This document shows positions 30,905 through 40,025 of a stretch of 64,000 nt of DNA, piece by piece. The translations under genes and the position numbers were made by a program. The notes below the pieces were generated by a model. That model worked only from the letters and a program-made list of their open reading frames with translations. It was not told where the DNA came from and ran no database searches. This DNA is from Bradyrhizobium sp. 200 (GTDB taxonomy: Bacteria > Pseudomonadota > Alphaproteobacteria > Rhizobiales > Xanthobacteraceae). Every line of letters starts with the position of its first letter. Within the stretch, counting starts at the first letter, position 1. The stretch covers positions 9,282,001-9,346,000 of the forward strand of contig NZ_CP064689.1 in the NCBI RefSeq assembly GCF_023100945.1, read 5' to 3'.

Positions 30905-31399
30905 ATGACCACCCAGCGACGAAGCTACGAGACGGGTCACAAGCCAAAATGCCTTGTCATTGTTGACGACACCGCGGAATGGGACCGCGCAGTGTACTAC
31001 GCCAGCCGCTGGGCTATCCGCGTCGGCGGCGGCGTGGTGATGCTGCGCATCATCGAAATCGAGGACCAGAACCAGCAATGGCTGGGGGTCGCCGACATCA
31101 TGCGCGCCGAGGCCGAGGAGGCTGCGAACGAGGCGCTCGACCGCGCCGCCGGCCGCGCCAACGGCATCGCCGCGATCACGCCGGAGCGGGTGATTCGCGA
31201 GGGCGACCCGACCGCCCAGATCCTCGACGTGATCGACAAGGACGTCGACATATCGATGCTCGTGCTGGCGGCCAATCCGGGGCCGGAAGGTCCCGGTCCG
31301 TTGATCAGCATGATCGCACAAGTTACTGGCTCGTTTCCGATCCCGGTCGTCATCGTTCCCGGCGATCTCAGCGATCCCGACATCGACGCCCTGTCTTAA
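30905..31399 (+). CDS. Universal stress protein (UspA family)
   Basis: 164 residues from ATG 30905. Starts with the family's beta strand (KCLVIVDDTAEWDRAVYYAS) and ends with VTGSFPIPVVIVPG. The ATP-binding G-2x-G-9x-G(S/T) block is not clear, so it is more likely of the non-ATP-binding UspA type. Cytoplasmic. nfuA follows 116 bases downstream. Confidence 0.85.
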   Translation: MTTQRRSYETGHKPKCLVIVDDTAEWDRAVYYASRWAIRVGGGVVMLRIIEIEDQNQQWLGVADIMRAEAEEAANEALDRAAGRANGIAAITPERVIREGDPTAQILDVIDKDVDISMLVLAANPGPEGPGPLISMIAQVTGSFPIPVVIVPGDLSDPDIDALS

Positions 31400-31515
31400 G
31401 GCTTGATGTACTTACAGAATTACTGATCTGCGCCCCTTGATCGTGCGCTGGCGGTCGCCATCTGCTATGGAGACCCCACGCGCCGGCCTTGAACCGGCGA
31501 CGCCGGAGAAAAACC

Positions 31516-32085
31516 ATGTTCATTCAGACTGAAGCCACGCCCAATCCCGCCACCCTGAAATTCATTCCCGGCCGCACCGTGCTCGACACCGGCACGATGG
31601 AATTTTCGAGCCGCGAAGCCGCCGCCCGCTCGCCGCTCGCCGAGCGTCTGTTCGGCGTGCCTGGCATCTCCGGCGTGTTCTACGGCTATGATTTCGTCAC
31701 CGTGACCAAGGCGGATGGCGACTGGCAGCACCTCAAGCCCGCGATCCTCGGCGCCATCATGGAGCACTACATGTCCGGCGCGCCGCTTTTGGCTGACGGC
31801 ACCGCCGGCAACGACGAGGCGGTGGACGAGGAAGGCGAGTTCTTCAACGAATCCGATGCCGATACGGTGGCGACCATCAAGGATCTGATCGAGACGCGGG
31901 TGCGGCCGGCGGTCGCCAATGACGGCGGCGACATCACCTTCCGCGGCTTCAAGGACGGCGTCGTCTATCTCAACATGAAGGGCTCCTGCGCCGGCTGCCC
32001 GTCCTCGACGGCGACATTGCAGCACGGCATCCAGAACCTGCTGAAACATTTCGTGCCCGACGTGGTCGAAGTCCGGCCGGTGTGA
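31516..32085 (+). CDS. nfuA: NifU family Fe-S cluster scaffold/carrier
   Basis: Carries [4Fe-4S] clusters to apoproteins. 189 residues from ATG 31516. The N-terminal Nfu_N domain begins MFIQTEATPNPATLKFIPGR, and the C-terminal NifU domain has the cluster-ligating Cys158-x-x-Cys161 (GSCAGCPSS). The N-terminal half is as in alphaproteobacterial and mitochondrial NFU1, not the A-type domain of E. coli NfuA. Confidence 0.95.
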   Translation: MFIQTEATPNPATLKFIPGRTVLDTGTMEFSSREAAARSPLAERLFGVPGISGVFYGYDFVTVTKADGDWQHLKPAILGAIMEHYMSGAPLLADGTAGNDEAVDEEGEFFNESDADTVATIKDLIETRVRPAVANDGGDITFRGFKDGVVYLNMKGSCAGCPSSTATLQHGIQNLLKHFVPDVVEVRPV

Positions 32086-32091
32086 GAAGAA

Positions 32092-32166
32092 GCGAATGGC
32101 GAGTAGCGAGTGGCGAATAGAGACGAACGCCGATAATCCATTCGCCATTCGCCATTCGCTACTCGC
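32092..32166. repeat. Repeat with imperfect inverted arms, gcgaatggcgagtagcgagt
   Basis: The left arm reads gcgaatggcgagtagcgagtggcgaat; the right arm is its imperfect inverse (attcgccattcgctactcgcc). Each arm also contains direct 7-9 bp repeats (ggcgaat/tggcgag). It lies between nfuA and tsaB and ends 6 bases before the tsaB ATG, so it overlaps the tsaB ribosome-binding region. Confidence 0.8.
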
Positions 32167-32172
32167 CCCCTC

Positions 32173-32874
32173 ATGCTAATCCTCGCCATCGATACCGCGC
32201 TTGATGCCTGCGCCGCGGCCGTGCTCGACACCAGCGCAGGCGGCGTCATCGCGCAGGAATCGCAGCCGATGAAGCGCGGCCATGCCGAAGCCCTGATGCC
32301 GCTGATCGCGCGCGTGATGAAGGCATCAGGCGTCGCGTTCACGGCCCTCGACCGCATCGCCGCGACGACCGGTCCCGGCAGCTTTACCGGATTGCGCGTC
32401 GGCCTTTCCGCCGCCCGCGGCATTGCGCTCGCCGCCGACAAGCCGGTCGTCGGCGTGACGACGCTGACCGCGTTTGCAGCGCCCATTGTCAGCGAGAACG
32501 ACGAACAGCATCCTGTCGTCGCCGCGATCGATGCGCGGCATGATCACGTCTATTTCCAGGCGGTGGCCGGCGACGGCCGTACACTGATCAAGCCGAACGT
32601 CGCGCCGATCGCGGAAGCGCTCGACGCGGCGCGCTTCGGCGTACCGCATCTGGTCGGCAATGCGGCGAAGATTCTGGCCGACCGCTGGCCGGCCGATTCG
32701 CCGCCCCCTTTCAAGGTCGATCAGCAGGCAGCGCCCAATATCGCCTGGGTGGCGTGGCTCGGCGCCGCGGTCAGTCCCGAGAGCGCACCGGCGCGGCCCT
32801 ATTACCTGCGCGCGCCCGATGCCAAGCCGCCGAAGGATCCGCTGTCCGGCGCAGCGCAGCCGCCGGCGTCATGA
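32173..32874 (+). CDS. tsaB: tRNA threonylcarbamoyladenosine biosynthesis protein TsaB
   Basis: Partner of TsaD and TsaE in making t6A37 of ANN-reading tRNAs. 233 residues with the ASKHA-type start ILAIDTALDACAAAVLD and the family block TGPGSFTGLRVGLSAARGIA. The stop overlaps the rimI start (ATGA at 32871-32874), so the two are coupled, the usual arrangement. The palindrome before its ATG leaves little room for a good ribosome-binding site. Confidence 0.95.
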   Translation: MLILAIDTALDACAAAVLDTSAGGVIAQESQPMKRGHAEALMPLIARVMKASGVAFTALDRIAATTGPGSFTGLRVGLSAARGIALAADKPVVGVTTLTAFAAPIVSENDEQHPVVAAIDARHDHVYFQAVAGDGRTLIKPNVAPIAEALDAARFGVPHLVGNAAKILADRWPADSPPPFKVDQQAAPNIAWVAWLGAAVSPESAPARPYYLRAPDAKPPKDPLSGAAQPPAS

Positions 32875-33356
32875 TGACATGGATCTCCGAATGGTGGAGC
32901 GGCGGCACGGCCGTGATCGAACCGGCGAGGGCGCGCGACGCGGCGCGTCTGGCGCAACTGCATGGCGCGTCGTTTCACCGCGGCTGGGGCGAGGGCGAAT
33001 TCGAGGTCATGCTGACCGAGCGCAACACGCTCGTTCACCGGCTCCGACAGGGGCGCAGGATCATCGGCTTTGCGGTGTCGCGCATGGCGGCTGACGAGGC
33101 GGAGCTATTGTCGATCGCGATCGACGCGACCCAACGCGGCCGCGGCCTGTCGCGCAACCTGTTGCTGACGCATCTCGGCCATCTCGCGGGCCGCGGCGTG
33201 CGCAAGGTGTTCCTCGAAGTCGAAGAAAACAATCAGCCGGCGCGGCGTCTGTATGAATGGGCCGGATTTGAGGTCGTCGGCCGCCGGGAACGCTACTATC
33301 AGCAGCCCGGCGGGGAGCAATTGAATGCACTTCTGATGCGGCGTGACTTGTCGTAA
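32871..33356 (+). CDS. rimI: Ribosomal-protein-alanine N-acetyltransferase RimI
   Basis: GNAT acetyltransferase that acetylates the N-terminal Ala of ribosomal protein S18. 161 residues from ATG 32871, overlapping tsaB. The acetyl-CoA-binding segment is TQRGRGLSRNLLLTHL, followed by VFLEVEENNQPARRLYEWAGF, the typical RimI block. tsaB-rimI neighbourhood supports the name. Confidence 0.93.
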   Translation: MMTWISEWWSGGTAVIEPARARDAARLAQLHGASFHRGWGEGEFEVMLTERNTLVHRLRQGRRIIGFAVSRMAADEAELLSIAIDATQRGRGLSRNLLLTHLGHLAGRGVRKVFLEVEENNQPARRLYEWAGFEVVGRRERYYQQPGGEQLNALLMRRDLS

Positions 33357-33407
33357 TATGCGCCCGGTGGCAAAAGACCCCGACCTGCGTCCGAAGGCCT
33401 TGAGACC

Positions 33408-33857
33408 ATGCCCGTACTGAAATCCCCGTCAGCGCACAAAAATACCGGTATCGAGGCCCGCTGCGCCGCCACCGGCATGCGCATGACCGAACAGCGCCGG
33501 GTGATCGCGCGCGTGCTGGCCGATTCGGTCGACCATCCCGACGTCGAGGAACTTTACCGGCGCTGTGTCGCGGTCGACGACAAGATCTCGATCTCGACCG
33601 TGTATCGCACCGTCAAGCTGTTCGAGGATGCCGGGATCATCGAGCGGCACGATTTTCGCGAGGGACGGGCGCGCTATGAGCAGATGCCCGACAGCCATCA
33701 CGATCATCTGATCAATCTGCGCGACGGCAAGGTGATCGAGTTCACCTCCGAGGAGATCGAGAAACTGCAGGCCGAGATCGCCCGCAAGCTCGGCTACAAG
33801 CTGGTCGATCACCGGCTGGAACTGTATTGCGTCCCGCTCGACGAAGACAAAGCCTAG
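33408..33857 (+). CDS. Fur family transcriptional regulator (Fur/Mur)
   Basis: 149 residues. Winged-helix DNA-binding part with TVYRTVKLFEDAGIIERHDF, then the metal-binding His cluster SHHDHLINLRDGKVIEF. No CxxC zinc pair is seen, as in alphaproteobacterial Fur/Mur, and the heme-binding His stretch of Irr is absent. In rhizobia such proteins sense manganese or iron; the name Mur versus Fur cannot be settled from sequence alone. It sits between rimI and a HAD phosphatase, an order I recall from other Bradyrhizobium genomes. Confidence 0.88.
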   Translation: MPVLKSPSAHKNTGIEARCAATGMRMTEQRRVIARVLADSVDHPDVEELYRRCVAVDDKISISTVYRTVKLFEDAGIIERHDFREGRARYEQMPDSHHDHLINLRDGKVIEFTSEEIEKLQAEIARKLGYKLVDHRLELYCVPLDEDKA

Positions 33858-33876
33858 TTTTCGTGAACATCTTTTC

Positions 33877-34551
33877 GTGAATATCGATCTTATCATTTTC
33901 GATTGCGACGGCGTGCTGGTCGACAGCGAAGTCATTTCATGCCGCGCGCATGCCGACGTGCTCAGCCGCCACGGCTATCCGATCACATCGGAACAGGTGT
34001 TTCACCGCTTCCTCGGACGCTCCACACGCCAGGCGAATATGGAAGTCGAGGCCGAACTCGGCCGCGCGCTACCCGACGATTTTCATGTGCAATTGCAGGA
34101 CGAATTGTTCCGCACGTTCGAAGCCGACCTGGAAGCCGTGCCGCATATTTGCGCTGCGCTCGATGGGATCGACCGGGCTGTCTGTATCGCGTCGAGCGGA
34201 TCGCATCAACGCATGCGCGTCACTCTCGGACGCACGCGGCTTTACGATCGCTTTGCGCCGAATATTTTTTCGGCCTCGCAGGTAACGAACGGCAAGCCGG
34301 CGCCTGATCTGTTTCTGTTTGCCGCCGGGCAAATGAATGTTGCGCCGGAACGCTGCATCGTAATCGAGGACAGCGTCGCCGGCATCGCAGGCGCCCTCGC
34401 GGCAGGAATGCCGGTGCTGGGTTTTCACGGCGGCAGCCATTGCCGGGAAGGTTATGGCAAGAAGTTGCATGACGCCGGGGCGGCCGTGATCTTCGACGAT
34501 ATGCGCCGGCTGCCCGATCTCATTGCGCGCGTCGGTCGAAAGGCCGGCTAA
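33877..34551 (+). CDS. HAD family hydrolase (subfamily IA, beta-phosphoglucomutase/phosphatase-like)
   Basis: 224 residues from GTG 33877. Motif I is FDCDGVLVDSE with the nucleophile Asp9 and Asp11; motif II is CIASSGS; motif III/IV are GKPAPDLFLFAAGQ and IVIEDSVAGIAGALAAGM. The cap lies between residues 15 and 90. Such enzymes hydrolyse small phosphorylated sugars; the substrate is unknown. An upstream GTG 15 bases earlier runs into a stop. Confidence 0.88.
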   Translation: MNIDLIIFDCDGVLVDSEVISCRAHADVLSRHGYPITSEQVFHRFLGRSTRQANMEVEAELGRALPDDFHVQLQDELFRTFEADLEAVPHICAALDGIDRAVCIASSGSHQRMRVTLGRTRLYDRFAPNIFSASQVTNGKPAPDLFLFAAGQMNVAPERCIVIEDSVAGIAGALAAGMPVLGFHGGSHCREGYGKKLHDAGAAVIFDDMRRLPDLIARVGRKAG

Positions 34552-34711
34552 TTCGGCATCGCATAGTTGAAGTTCAGCGTCCTTCCGACGTCAGATCAAC
34601 CTTGCCGCGAGTTAACTGGGCGCGGGACCCGCAGGTGATATTTTCAGGTGACCTGCGCGAGGGGAGCGGCGCATCCTGAAATTACCCGACAGCCAGACAC
34701 TGAAGACGGCC

Positions 34712-36646
34712 TTGCCGCTCTCGCTCATCGTAGCGCTGGCTGCACTTGCGCGCACCTGGCAGCTTTCGCAGAACGATTTCGGAAGACAATACTACGCCGC
34801 AGGCGTGCGCAGCATGCTGGATAGCTGGCACAATTTCCTGTTCAACTCGTTCGACCCCGCAGGCTTTGTTTCCATCGACAAGCCGCCAGTGGCGATCTGG
34901 CTGCAGGTCGCCAGCGCCAAGCTGTTCGGTTTTGGCGCGCTTTCGATCCTGCTCGCCCAGGTGATGGCGGGATTGGCCGCGGTGCTGATCGTCTACGCGC
35001 TGGTGCAGAAATACTGGGGCAGGACGGCTGGCGCCATGGCCACGCTGTCGCTCGCGCTGAGCCCGGTCAATGTCGCCGTCGACCGCTCCAACAATACCGA
35101 AAGCTGTCTCATCCTGGTGATGCTGGTCGCCGTGTGGCTGGGAATACGGGCAGCGGAAACCGGCCGGCTCACCACGTTCTGCGCCGCGATGGCCGCGGTC
35201 GGCGTCGGCTTCAACGTCAAGATGGGCGCTGCGCTGGTGTTGGCTCCGGTCCTGGCCCTGACGTTCGGCCTCGCCCGGCCGGCCGCTCCCGTCATCTGGC
35301 ATGTGCAGCGACAAGCCATCGCGGGCAGCGTCCTCGTTGCCGTCGCGCTGTCATGGGCGATCTTCTTCGATCTCACGCCGGCTCGGGACCGGCCCTATGC
35401 GGGCAGCACCAAGTACAATTCCCTGCTCGAACTCGCATTGGTGCATAACGGCGCGGCCCGCTTCCTTCCGACGTCAGTGCTTGTAGGCAAGCCGGCAAAC
35501 TCCTCGCCCGCCGCCGCCGACGCGACGGCACCGGCAGGCACGGAAGTCCGGCAGCCCGTTATGACCGACGATTCGCCTGTCGGTCCTCTCCGCCTGTTTC
35601 GGCCGAGGGCCGCAGCGCAATTCGCCTGGCTGCTGCCGCTCGCGCTCGCGGGCCTCGTTCTCGCCTGGAAGGATGCTTGGGGTCCGGGCGCGCCGGCATC
35701 GCGCCGCATCAGCGCCGGCGTGTGGACCGGCTGGCTCGTGATGTACTGGATCGTGCTCAGCTTTGCGGGCGGATTGATCCACACCTACTACGTCGCTGTG
35801 CTTGGTCCGCCGCTCGCCGTGTTTTCCGGCATCGCCGTCGCCGGGCTCTGGTCGAGGTGGAAGGCGGGCACGCCTGATCGGATGTATCTGCCGATGGCCA
35901 TCGTGGCCGCGGCCGGCTGGCAGTTCTATCTCTGCATGGCGCCGTCAACGGCGATCGGATCCGATTGGCTCAGCCTGACATGGCTGACGGGAATCGGAAT
36001 CGCCGTGACATGCGCCGCCGCCCTTTATGCATTTCCGCGGCCGAACAGAATGACGAAACTGTCCGCGGTCGCCGCCATCGGCGCGCTGCTCGTCCCGCCG
36101 ATCCTGACCGCTGCGAGCGTCGTTCTGAGGCGCCCGAACACGGCTGCGCCGGTTGCCAACATGACCGCCCTGCTCGCACCGTCAGACAACGAGCGTCTGG
36201 CATTGAGGACATCGCGGCTGGATGCCGCCCGCCAGAAGCTCAACAGCTATCTGATCGCCAATCGCGAAGCCGCAAGCTTTCTCGTCGCCGTTCCCAACGC
36301 CAACGTCGCCGCGCCGATGATTATCTCGACCGGCCAGCCCGTCATGGCGATCGGCGGATATCTCGGCGACGATCCGATTCTGACACCTCCAGACATCGAA
36401 CGACTGGCCTCGGACCGGCAACTGCGCTTCGTGATGCTCGGCGGATTTACCCTGGCGCCGGCAAAGCAGGCGGCGGCGCTCGAGCCGATCGCGCGATGGG
36501 TGCGCGCCAACGGCCACCCTGTCGATCCAAAATTGTGGCGCCTGTCGGGAGCTTCGAGCAGCACCCCCTACCGCATCAACCTCGGCAATGAATGGGTGGA
36601 GGTTCCGCCGCCCGAACTGTTCGACCTGTGGGGCAAGGCGAACTAG
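34712..36646 (+). CDS. Glycosyltransferase family 39-like membrane protein (ArnT/PMT-type)
   Basis: About 644 residues, mostly hydrophobic (ten or more helices in the first 450), with an extracytoplasmic C-terminal portion. The segment GFVSIDKPPVAIWLQVASAK is the DKPP-like loop of GT39 enzymes that use lipid-linked sugars, as ArnT does. The acceptor may be lipid A or a protein. The start is unclear: TTG 34712 is the first usual start in frame, CTG 34676 lies upstream, and a stop at 34649 bounds the frame. No ATG is available near the N-terminus. Confidence 0.85.
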   Translation: MPLSLIVALAALARTWQLSQNDFGRQYYAAGVRSMLDSWHNFLFNSFDPAGFVSIDKPPVAIWLQVASAKLFGFGALSILLAQVMAGLAAVLIVYALVQKYWGRTAGAMATLSLALSPVNVAVDRSNNTESCLILVMLVAVWLGIRAAETGRLTTFCAAMAAVGVGFNVKMGAALVLAPVLALTFGLARPAAPVIWHVQRQAIAGSVLVAVALSWAIFFDLTPARDRPYAGSTKYNSLLELALVHNGAARFLPTSVLVGKPANSSPAAADATAPAGTEVRQPVMTDDSPVGPLRLFRPRAAAQFAWLLPLALAGLVLAWKDAWGPGAPASRRISAGVWTGWLVMYWIVLSFAGGLIHTYYVAVLGPPLAVFSGIAVAGLWSRWKAGTPDRMYLPMAIVAAAGWQFYLCMAPSTAIGSDWLSLTWLTGIGIAVTCAAALYAFPRPNRMTKLSAVAAIGALLVPPILTAASVVLRRPNTAAPVANMTALLAPSDNERLALRTSRLDAARQKLNSYLIANREAASFLVAVPNANVAAPMIISTGQPVMAIGGYLGDDPILTPPDIERLASDRQLRFVMLGGFTLAPAKQAAALEPIARWVRANGHPVDPKLWRLSGASSSTPYRINLGNEWVEVPPPELFDLWGKAN

Positions 36647-36658
36647 CGCCATTCCCGC

Positions 36659-36853
36659 TCGTCATTCCGGGGCGATGCGCCGGCCTCCACTCGTCATGGC
36701 CGGGCTTGTCCCGGGCATCCACGTCTTTTCTTGCCGCTGAAGCGAAGACGTGGATGGCCGGGGCAAGCCCGGCCATGACGGCGGGTGCACAGGCAGGCGC
36801 GCTCCACGCTGTCCGGATGCGCAATTGGGCACGCTTCGCGCCCCGGAATGACG
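36659..36853. repeat. Nested palindromes: GTCATTCCGGGGC outer, CGTCATGGCCGGG inner
   Basis: The outer arms are cgtcattccggggcgatgcg (36659) and cgcttcgcgccccggaatgacg (ending 36853). Inside them, 36692-36781 is a complete copy of the CGTCATG(G/C)CCGGGC palindrome (arms cgtcatggccgggcttgtcc and ggcaagcccggccatgacg). One element seems to have inserted into another. Confidence 0.85.
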
Positions 36854-36940
36854 GCTTCAAACGCTGGCTTTTTGACTATTTAGGCTATATCTGAGCCCCA
36901 GCCGCCGCCAGGGCGCCATTTCCACTGCACTCAAGGTTCC

Positions 36941-38359
36941 ATGAAGCCGCCGCGCAAGCTGCATATCAAGTCCTATGGCTGCCAGATGAACGTCTACGAT
37001 GCGCAGCGCATGGTGGACACGCTGGCGGGCGAAGGGTTTGTCGAGACAGACAGCGCCGACGATGCGGATCTGGTGATCCTCAACACCTGCCACATCCGCG
37101 AAAAGGCTTCCGAGAAGGTCTACTCCGAACTCGGGCGGCTGCGCGTTGCCAAGGAGGAAGCGGCGCGCAACGGGCGCGATATGCGCATCGCGGTCGCGGG
37201 CTGCGTCGCGCAAGCCGAGGGCGAGGAGATCATCCGCCGTGCGCCGACCGTCGACGTCGTGGTCGGGCCGCAGAGCTACCATCATCTGCCACAATTGCTG
37301 GCGCGGGCGAAAAGCGAAGGCCGTGCGCTGGAGACCGAATTCCCGGTCGAGGACAAGTTCGGCTTCCTCCCCGCCCCCAAACCGGATGCGATCCGTGCGC
37401 GCGGCATTTCCGCTTTCGTCACGGTGCAGGAAGGTTGCGACAAGTTTTGCACCTTCTGCGTCGTGCCCTATACGCGCGGCGCGGAAGTCTCGCGTCCGGT
37501 GGCGAAGATCGTCGACGACGTGAAGCGGCTCGCCGACAACGGCGTGCGCGAGATCACCCTGATCGGCCAGAACGTCAACGCCTATCACGGCGAAGGCCCG
37601 GACGGACGGACCTGGCCGCTCGGCAGGCTGTTGCATCGGCTCGCCGAAATCGAAGGTATCGCGCGGCTGCGCTACTCGACCAGCCATCCCCGCGATGTCG
37701 ACGACTCGCTGATATCAGTCCACCGCGATCTCGGCGCGCTGATGCCGTTCGTGCATCTTCCGGTGCAATCCGGGTCCGACCGGGTCCTGGCCGCCATGAA
37801 CCGCAAGCATACCGCCGATGATTATCGCCGTGTCATCGACCGTTTTCGTGGGGCCCGCCAAGATATTGCTTTTTCATCGGATTTTATCGTCGGCTTCCCC
37901 GGCGAAACCGAGGGAGAATTTGCCGCGACCCTCGCGCTTGTCATGCAAATCGGATACGCTGCGGCATATTCGTTCAAATATTCGCCTCGGCCCGGCACGC
38001 CGGCGGCGGACATGCGGGAGACGGTGTCAGCGGCTGAAATGGACGAGCGATTGGTGCGGCTCCAGGAATTGATCGACAGCCAGCAATCGGCCTTCAACAA
38101 GGCCATGATTGGCAACACCGTCGATGTGCTGTTCGAACGCGCGGCCCGCAATCCCGGCCAGATCGTCGGCCGCACCGCGTACCTGCAGCCCGCGCATGTC
38201 TTTGCCTCGCCTGACATCATCGGACAGGTGCTGCCAGTTACCATCGGAAGCCTTGAGCGATATAGCCTGCTCGGCGAACTCGCTGGCGCTGCGGCGCGGC
38301 CAGCCTCCTCAACGCTTTCATCCATGGCCAATTCCTCTTTAGAAAATCGGGGAGCCTGA
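36941..38359 (+). CDS. miaB: tRNA-2-methylthio-N6-dimethylallyladenosine synthase MiaB
   Basis: Radical-SAM methylthiotransferase that modifies A37 of tRNAs. 472 residues. The N-terminal cluster Cys residues are Cys14, Cys50 and Cys88 (SYGCQMN, LNTCHIR, AGCVAQ) and the radical-SAM CxxxCxxC is Cys166/170/173 ([10 protein letters not shown]). A TRAM domain follows residue ~380. It is the first gene of a tight run with phoH, ybeY, corC and lnt. Confidence 0.97.
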   Translation: MKPPRKLHIKSYGCQMNVYDAQRMVDTLAGEGFVETDSADDADLVILNTCHIREKASEKVYSELGRLRVAKEEAARNGRDMRIAVAGCVAQAEGEEIIRRAPTVDVVVGPQSYHHLPQLLARAKSEGRALETEFPVEDKFGFLPAPKPDAIRARGISAFVTVQEGCDKFCTFCVVPYTRGAEVSRPVAKIVDDVKRLADNGVREITLIGQNVNAYHGEGPDGRTWPLGRLLHRLAEIEGIARLRYSTSHPRDVDDSLISVHRDLGALMPFVHLPVQSGSDRVLAAMNRKHTADDYRRVIDRFRGARQDIAFSSDFIVGFPGETEGEFAATLALVMQIGYAAAYSFKYSPRPGTPAADMRETVSAAEMDERLVRLQELIDSQQSAFNKAMIGNTVDVLFERAARNPGQIVGRTAYLQPAHVFASPDIIGQVLPVTIGSLERYSLLGELAGAAARPASSTLSSMANSSLENRGA

Positions 38360-38363
38360 ACCC

Positions 38364-39419
38364 TTGCCAAAAAGCGCATCGGATTCGTCTTCGCTCGCTC
38401 CCAGCCGCAAATTTGACCGCGACATGCAAATTCCGCCCGAGACCCAGGTCGTCATCGACTTCGACGACAACCGCGCCGCTTCCGCGCTGGTCGGCCCCTA
38501 CGGCCAGAATCTCGCGCTGGTCGAGCGGCGGCTCGGCGTCGTCGTCGATTCGCGCGGCAACCACATCACCATCGCAGGCACCCGCGACGGCTGCGACGCC
38601 GCCCGGCGCGTGCTGGAAGCGCTCTATGCGCAGGCGCTGCAGGGCCACGATCTCTCGCAGGGCGAAGTCGAGGGCGCGATCCGCGCCGTGATCGCGCAGG
38701 GGTCGCTGTTCGAGTTCGACGCCAAGACCGCCAAGCCTTCGTTCGAAACCATCAATTTGCGCAAGCGTCCGGTGCGCGCACGCACGGCGGCGCAGGATTC
38801 CTACATCCGCGCGCTGAAGCGCCACGAGATGGTGTTCGGCGTCGGCCCGGCCGGTACCGGCAAGACATGGCTTGCGGTGGCGCATGCCGCGCAATTGTTC
38901 GAGCGCAAGGAAGTCGATCGCATCATCCTGTCGCGGCCCGCGGTCGAGGCCGGCGAGCGGCTCGGCTTCCTGCCCGGCGACCTGCGGGAAAAGGTCGATC
39001 CTTACTTGAGGCCGATCTACGACGCGCTGTACGATTTGATGGATTCGCGCATCGTGGAGCGCGCGCTGCAGGCCGGCGAGATCGAGATCGCGCCGTTGGC
39101 GTTCATGCGCGGCCGCACGCTGACCAACGCCGTCATCATCCTGGACGAAGCGCAGAACACCACGTCAATGCAGATGAAGATGTTCCTGACCCGGCTCGGC
39201 GAGAACAGCCGCATGATCATCACCGGCGATCCATCGCAGGTCGACCTGCCGAACGGACAGGCTTCGGGGCTTGCCGAAGCGGTCAAGCTGCTCGATGGCG
39301 TCGAGGGCATTGCGCAGGTGAAATTCACCGCGGAAGACGTCATTCGCCACGAACTGGTGGCGCGGATCGTCGCCGCCTATGAGGGGTTGCCGCAGAAGCC
39401 GGCAACCGGAAAATCTTGA
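38364..39419 (+). CDS. PhoH family ATPase
   Basis: 351 residues. An N-terminal KH-like RNA-binding part (LVGPYGQNLALVERRLGV, residues ~42-60) precedes the ATPase domain with Walker A GPAGTGKT at 161-168 and Walker B VIILDEAQNT. YbeZ/PhoH partners the ribonuclease YbeY, whose gene follows with an overlapping TTGA. The start used is TTG 38364, 4 bases after the miaB stop and preceded by ggggag; ATG 38424 is an alternative. Confidence 0.94.
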   Translation: MPKSASDSSSLAPSRKFDRDMQIPPETQVVIDFDDNRAASALVGPYGQNLALVERRLGVVVDSRGNHITIAGTRDGCDAARRVLEALYAQALQGHDLSQGEVEGAIRAVIAQGSLFEFDAKTAKPSFETINLRKRPVRARTAAQDSYIRALKRHEMVFGVGPAGTGKTWLAVAHAAQLFERKEVDRIILSRPAVEAGERLGFLPGDLREKVDPYLRPIYDALYDLMDSRIVERALQAGEIEIAPLAFMRGRTLTNAVIILDEAQNTTSMQMKMFLTRLGENSRMIITGDPSQVDLPNGQASGLAEAVKLLDGVEGIAQVKFTAEDVIRHELVARIVAAYEGLPQKPATGKS

Positions 39420-40024
39420 CCCAGAAATTGTCGGCGCTGGGCCTGCCGCAGGCAGACCCGGGCCGTAACCCGAACATTACAATGCAAGGCGCTGGAACGC
39501 TCGTGTCTTCCATCCTTCCCTTCACCGAAGTTCTCGTCGTCGCCGATTGCTGGCAGACCGAGCCGGACGCCGAGGTCGTGATCCATCGTGCCATCAATGC
39601 CGCGGCCGAAATCGCCGATGCCGATGTCGGCGAGGCCGAGCTCGCGGTCATGCTGACCGACGATGCCGGCATCCGCACGCTGAACAATAACTGGCGCGGC
39701 ATCGACAAGCCGACCAACGTGCTGTCGTTTCCGGCGCTGCAGCCGACCGCGGGCGCGCCTGCCGACGCGCCGCGGATGCTCGGCGATATCGCCATCGCCT
39801 ACGAGACCACGCGCAAAGAGGCCGATGACGAAGAAAAACCGTTCGATCATCACCTCAGCCACCTTGCGGTCCACGGGTTCCTGCATTTGATCGGGTACGA
39901 TCACGAGAAAGACGGCGACGCCGAAGCGATGGAAGGTCTCGAACGGGAGGTTCTCGCGCAGCTCGGTATTCCGGATCCGTATGCGGATCGAGATCCCTAC
40001 GCGGACCGGGAGCGGGTGGACTGA
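39416..40024 (+). CDS. ybeY: Endoribonuclease YbeY (rRNA maturation)
   Basis: Zinc-dependent RNase needed for 16S rRNA 3'-end maturation and ribosome quality control. The metal motif H-x3-H-x5-H is present as HGFLHLIGYDH. Also seen: NNNWRGIDKPTNVLSFP. TTG 39416 overlaps the phoH stop; ATG 39482 would give a protein of 180 residues, closer to the usual length. The C-terminus ends with a tandem DPYADRDPYADR, a family-untypical duplication. Confidence 0.95.
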   Translation: MTQKLSALGLPQADPGRNPNITMQGAGTLVSSILPFTEVLVVADCWQTEPDAEVVIHRAINAAAEIADADVGEAELAVMLTDDAGIRTLNNNWRGIDKPTNVLSFPALQPTAGAPADAPRMLGDIAIAYETTRKEADDEEKPFDHHLSHLAVHGFLHLIGYDHEKDGDAEAMEGLEREVLAQLGIPDPYADRDPYADRERVD

Positions 40025-40025
40025 C

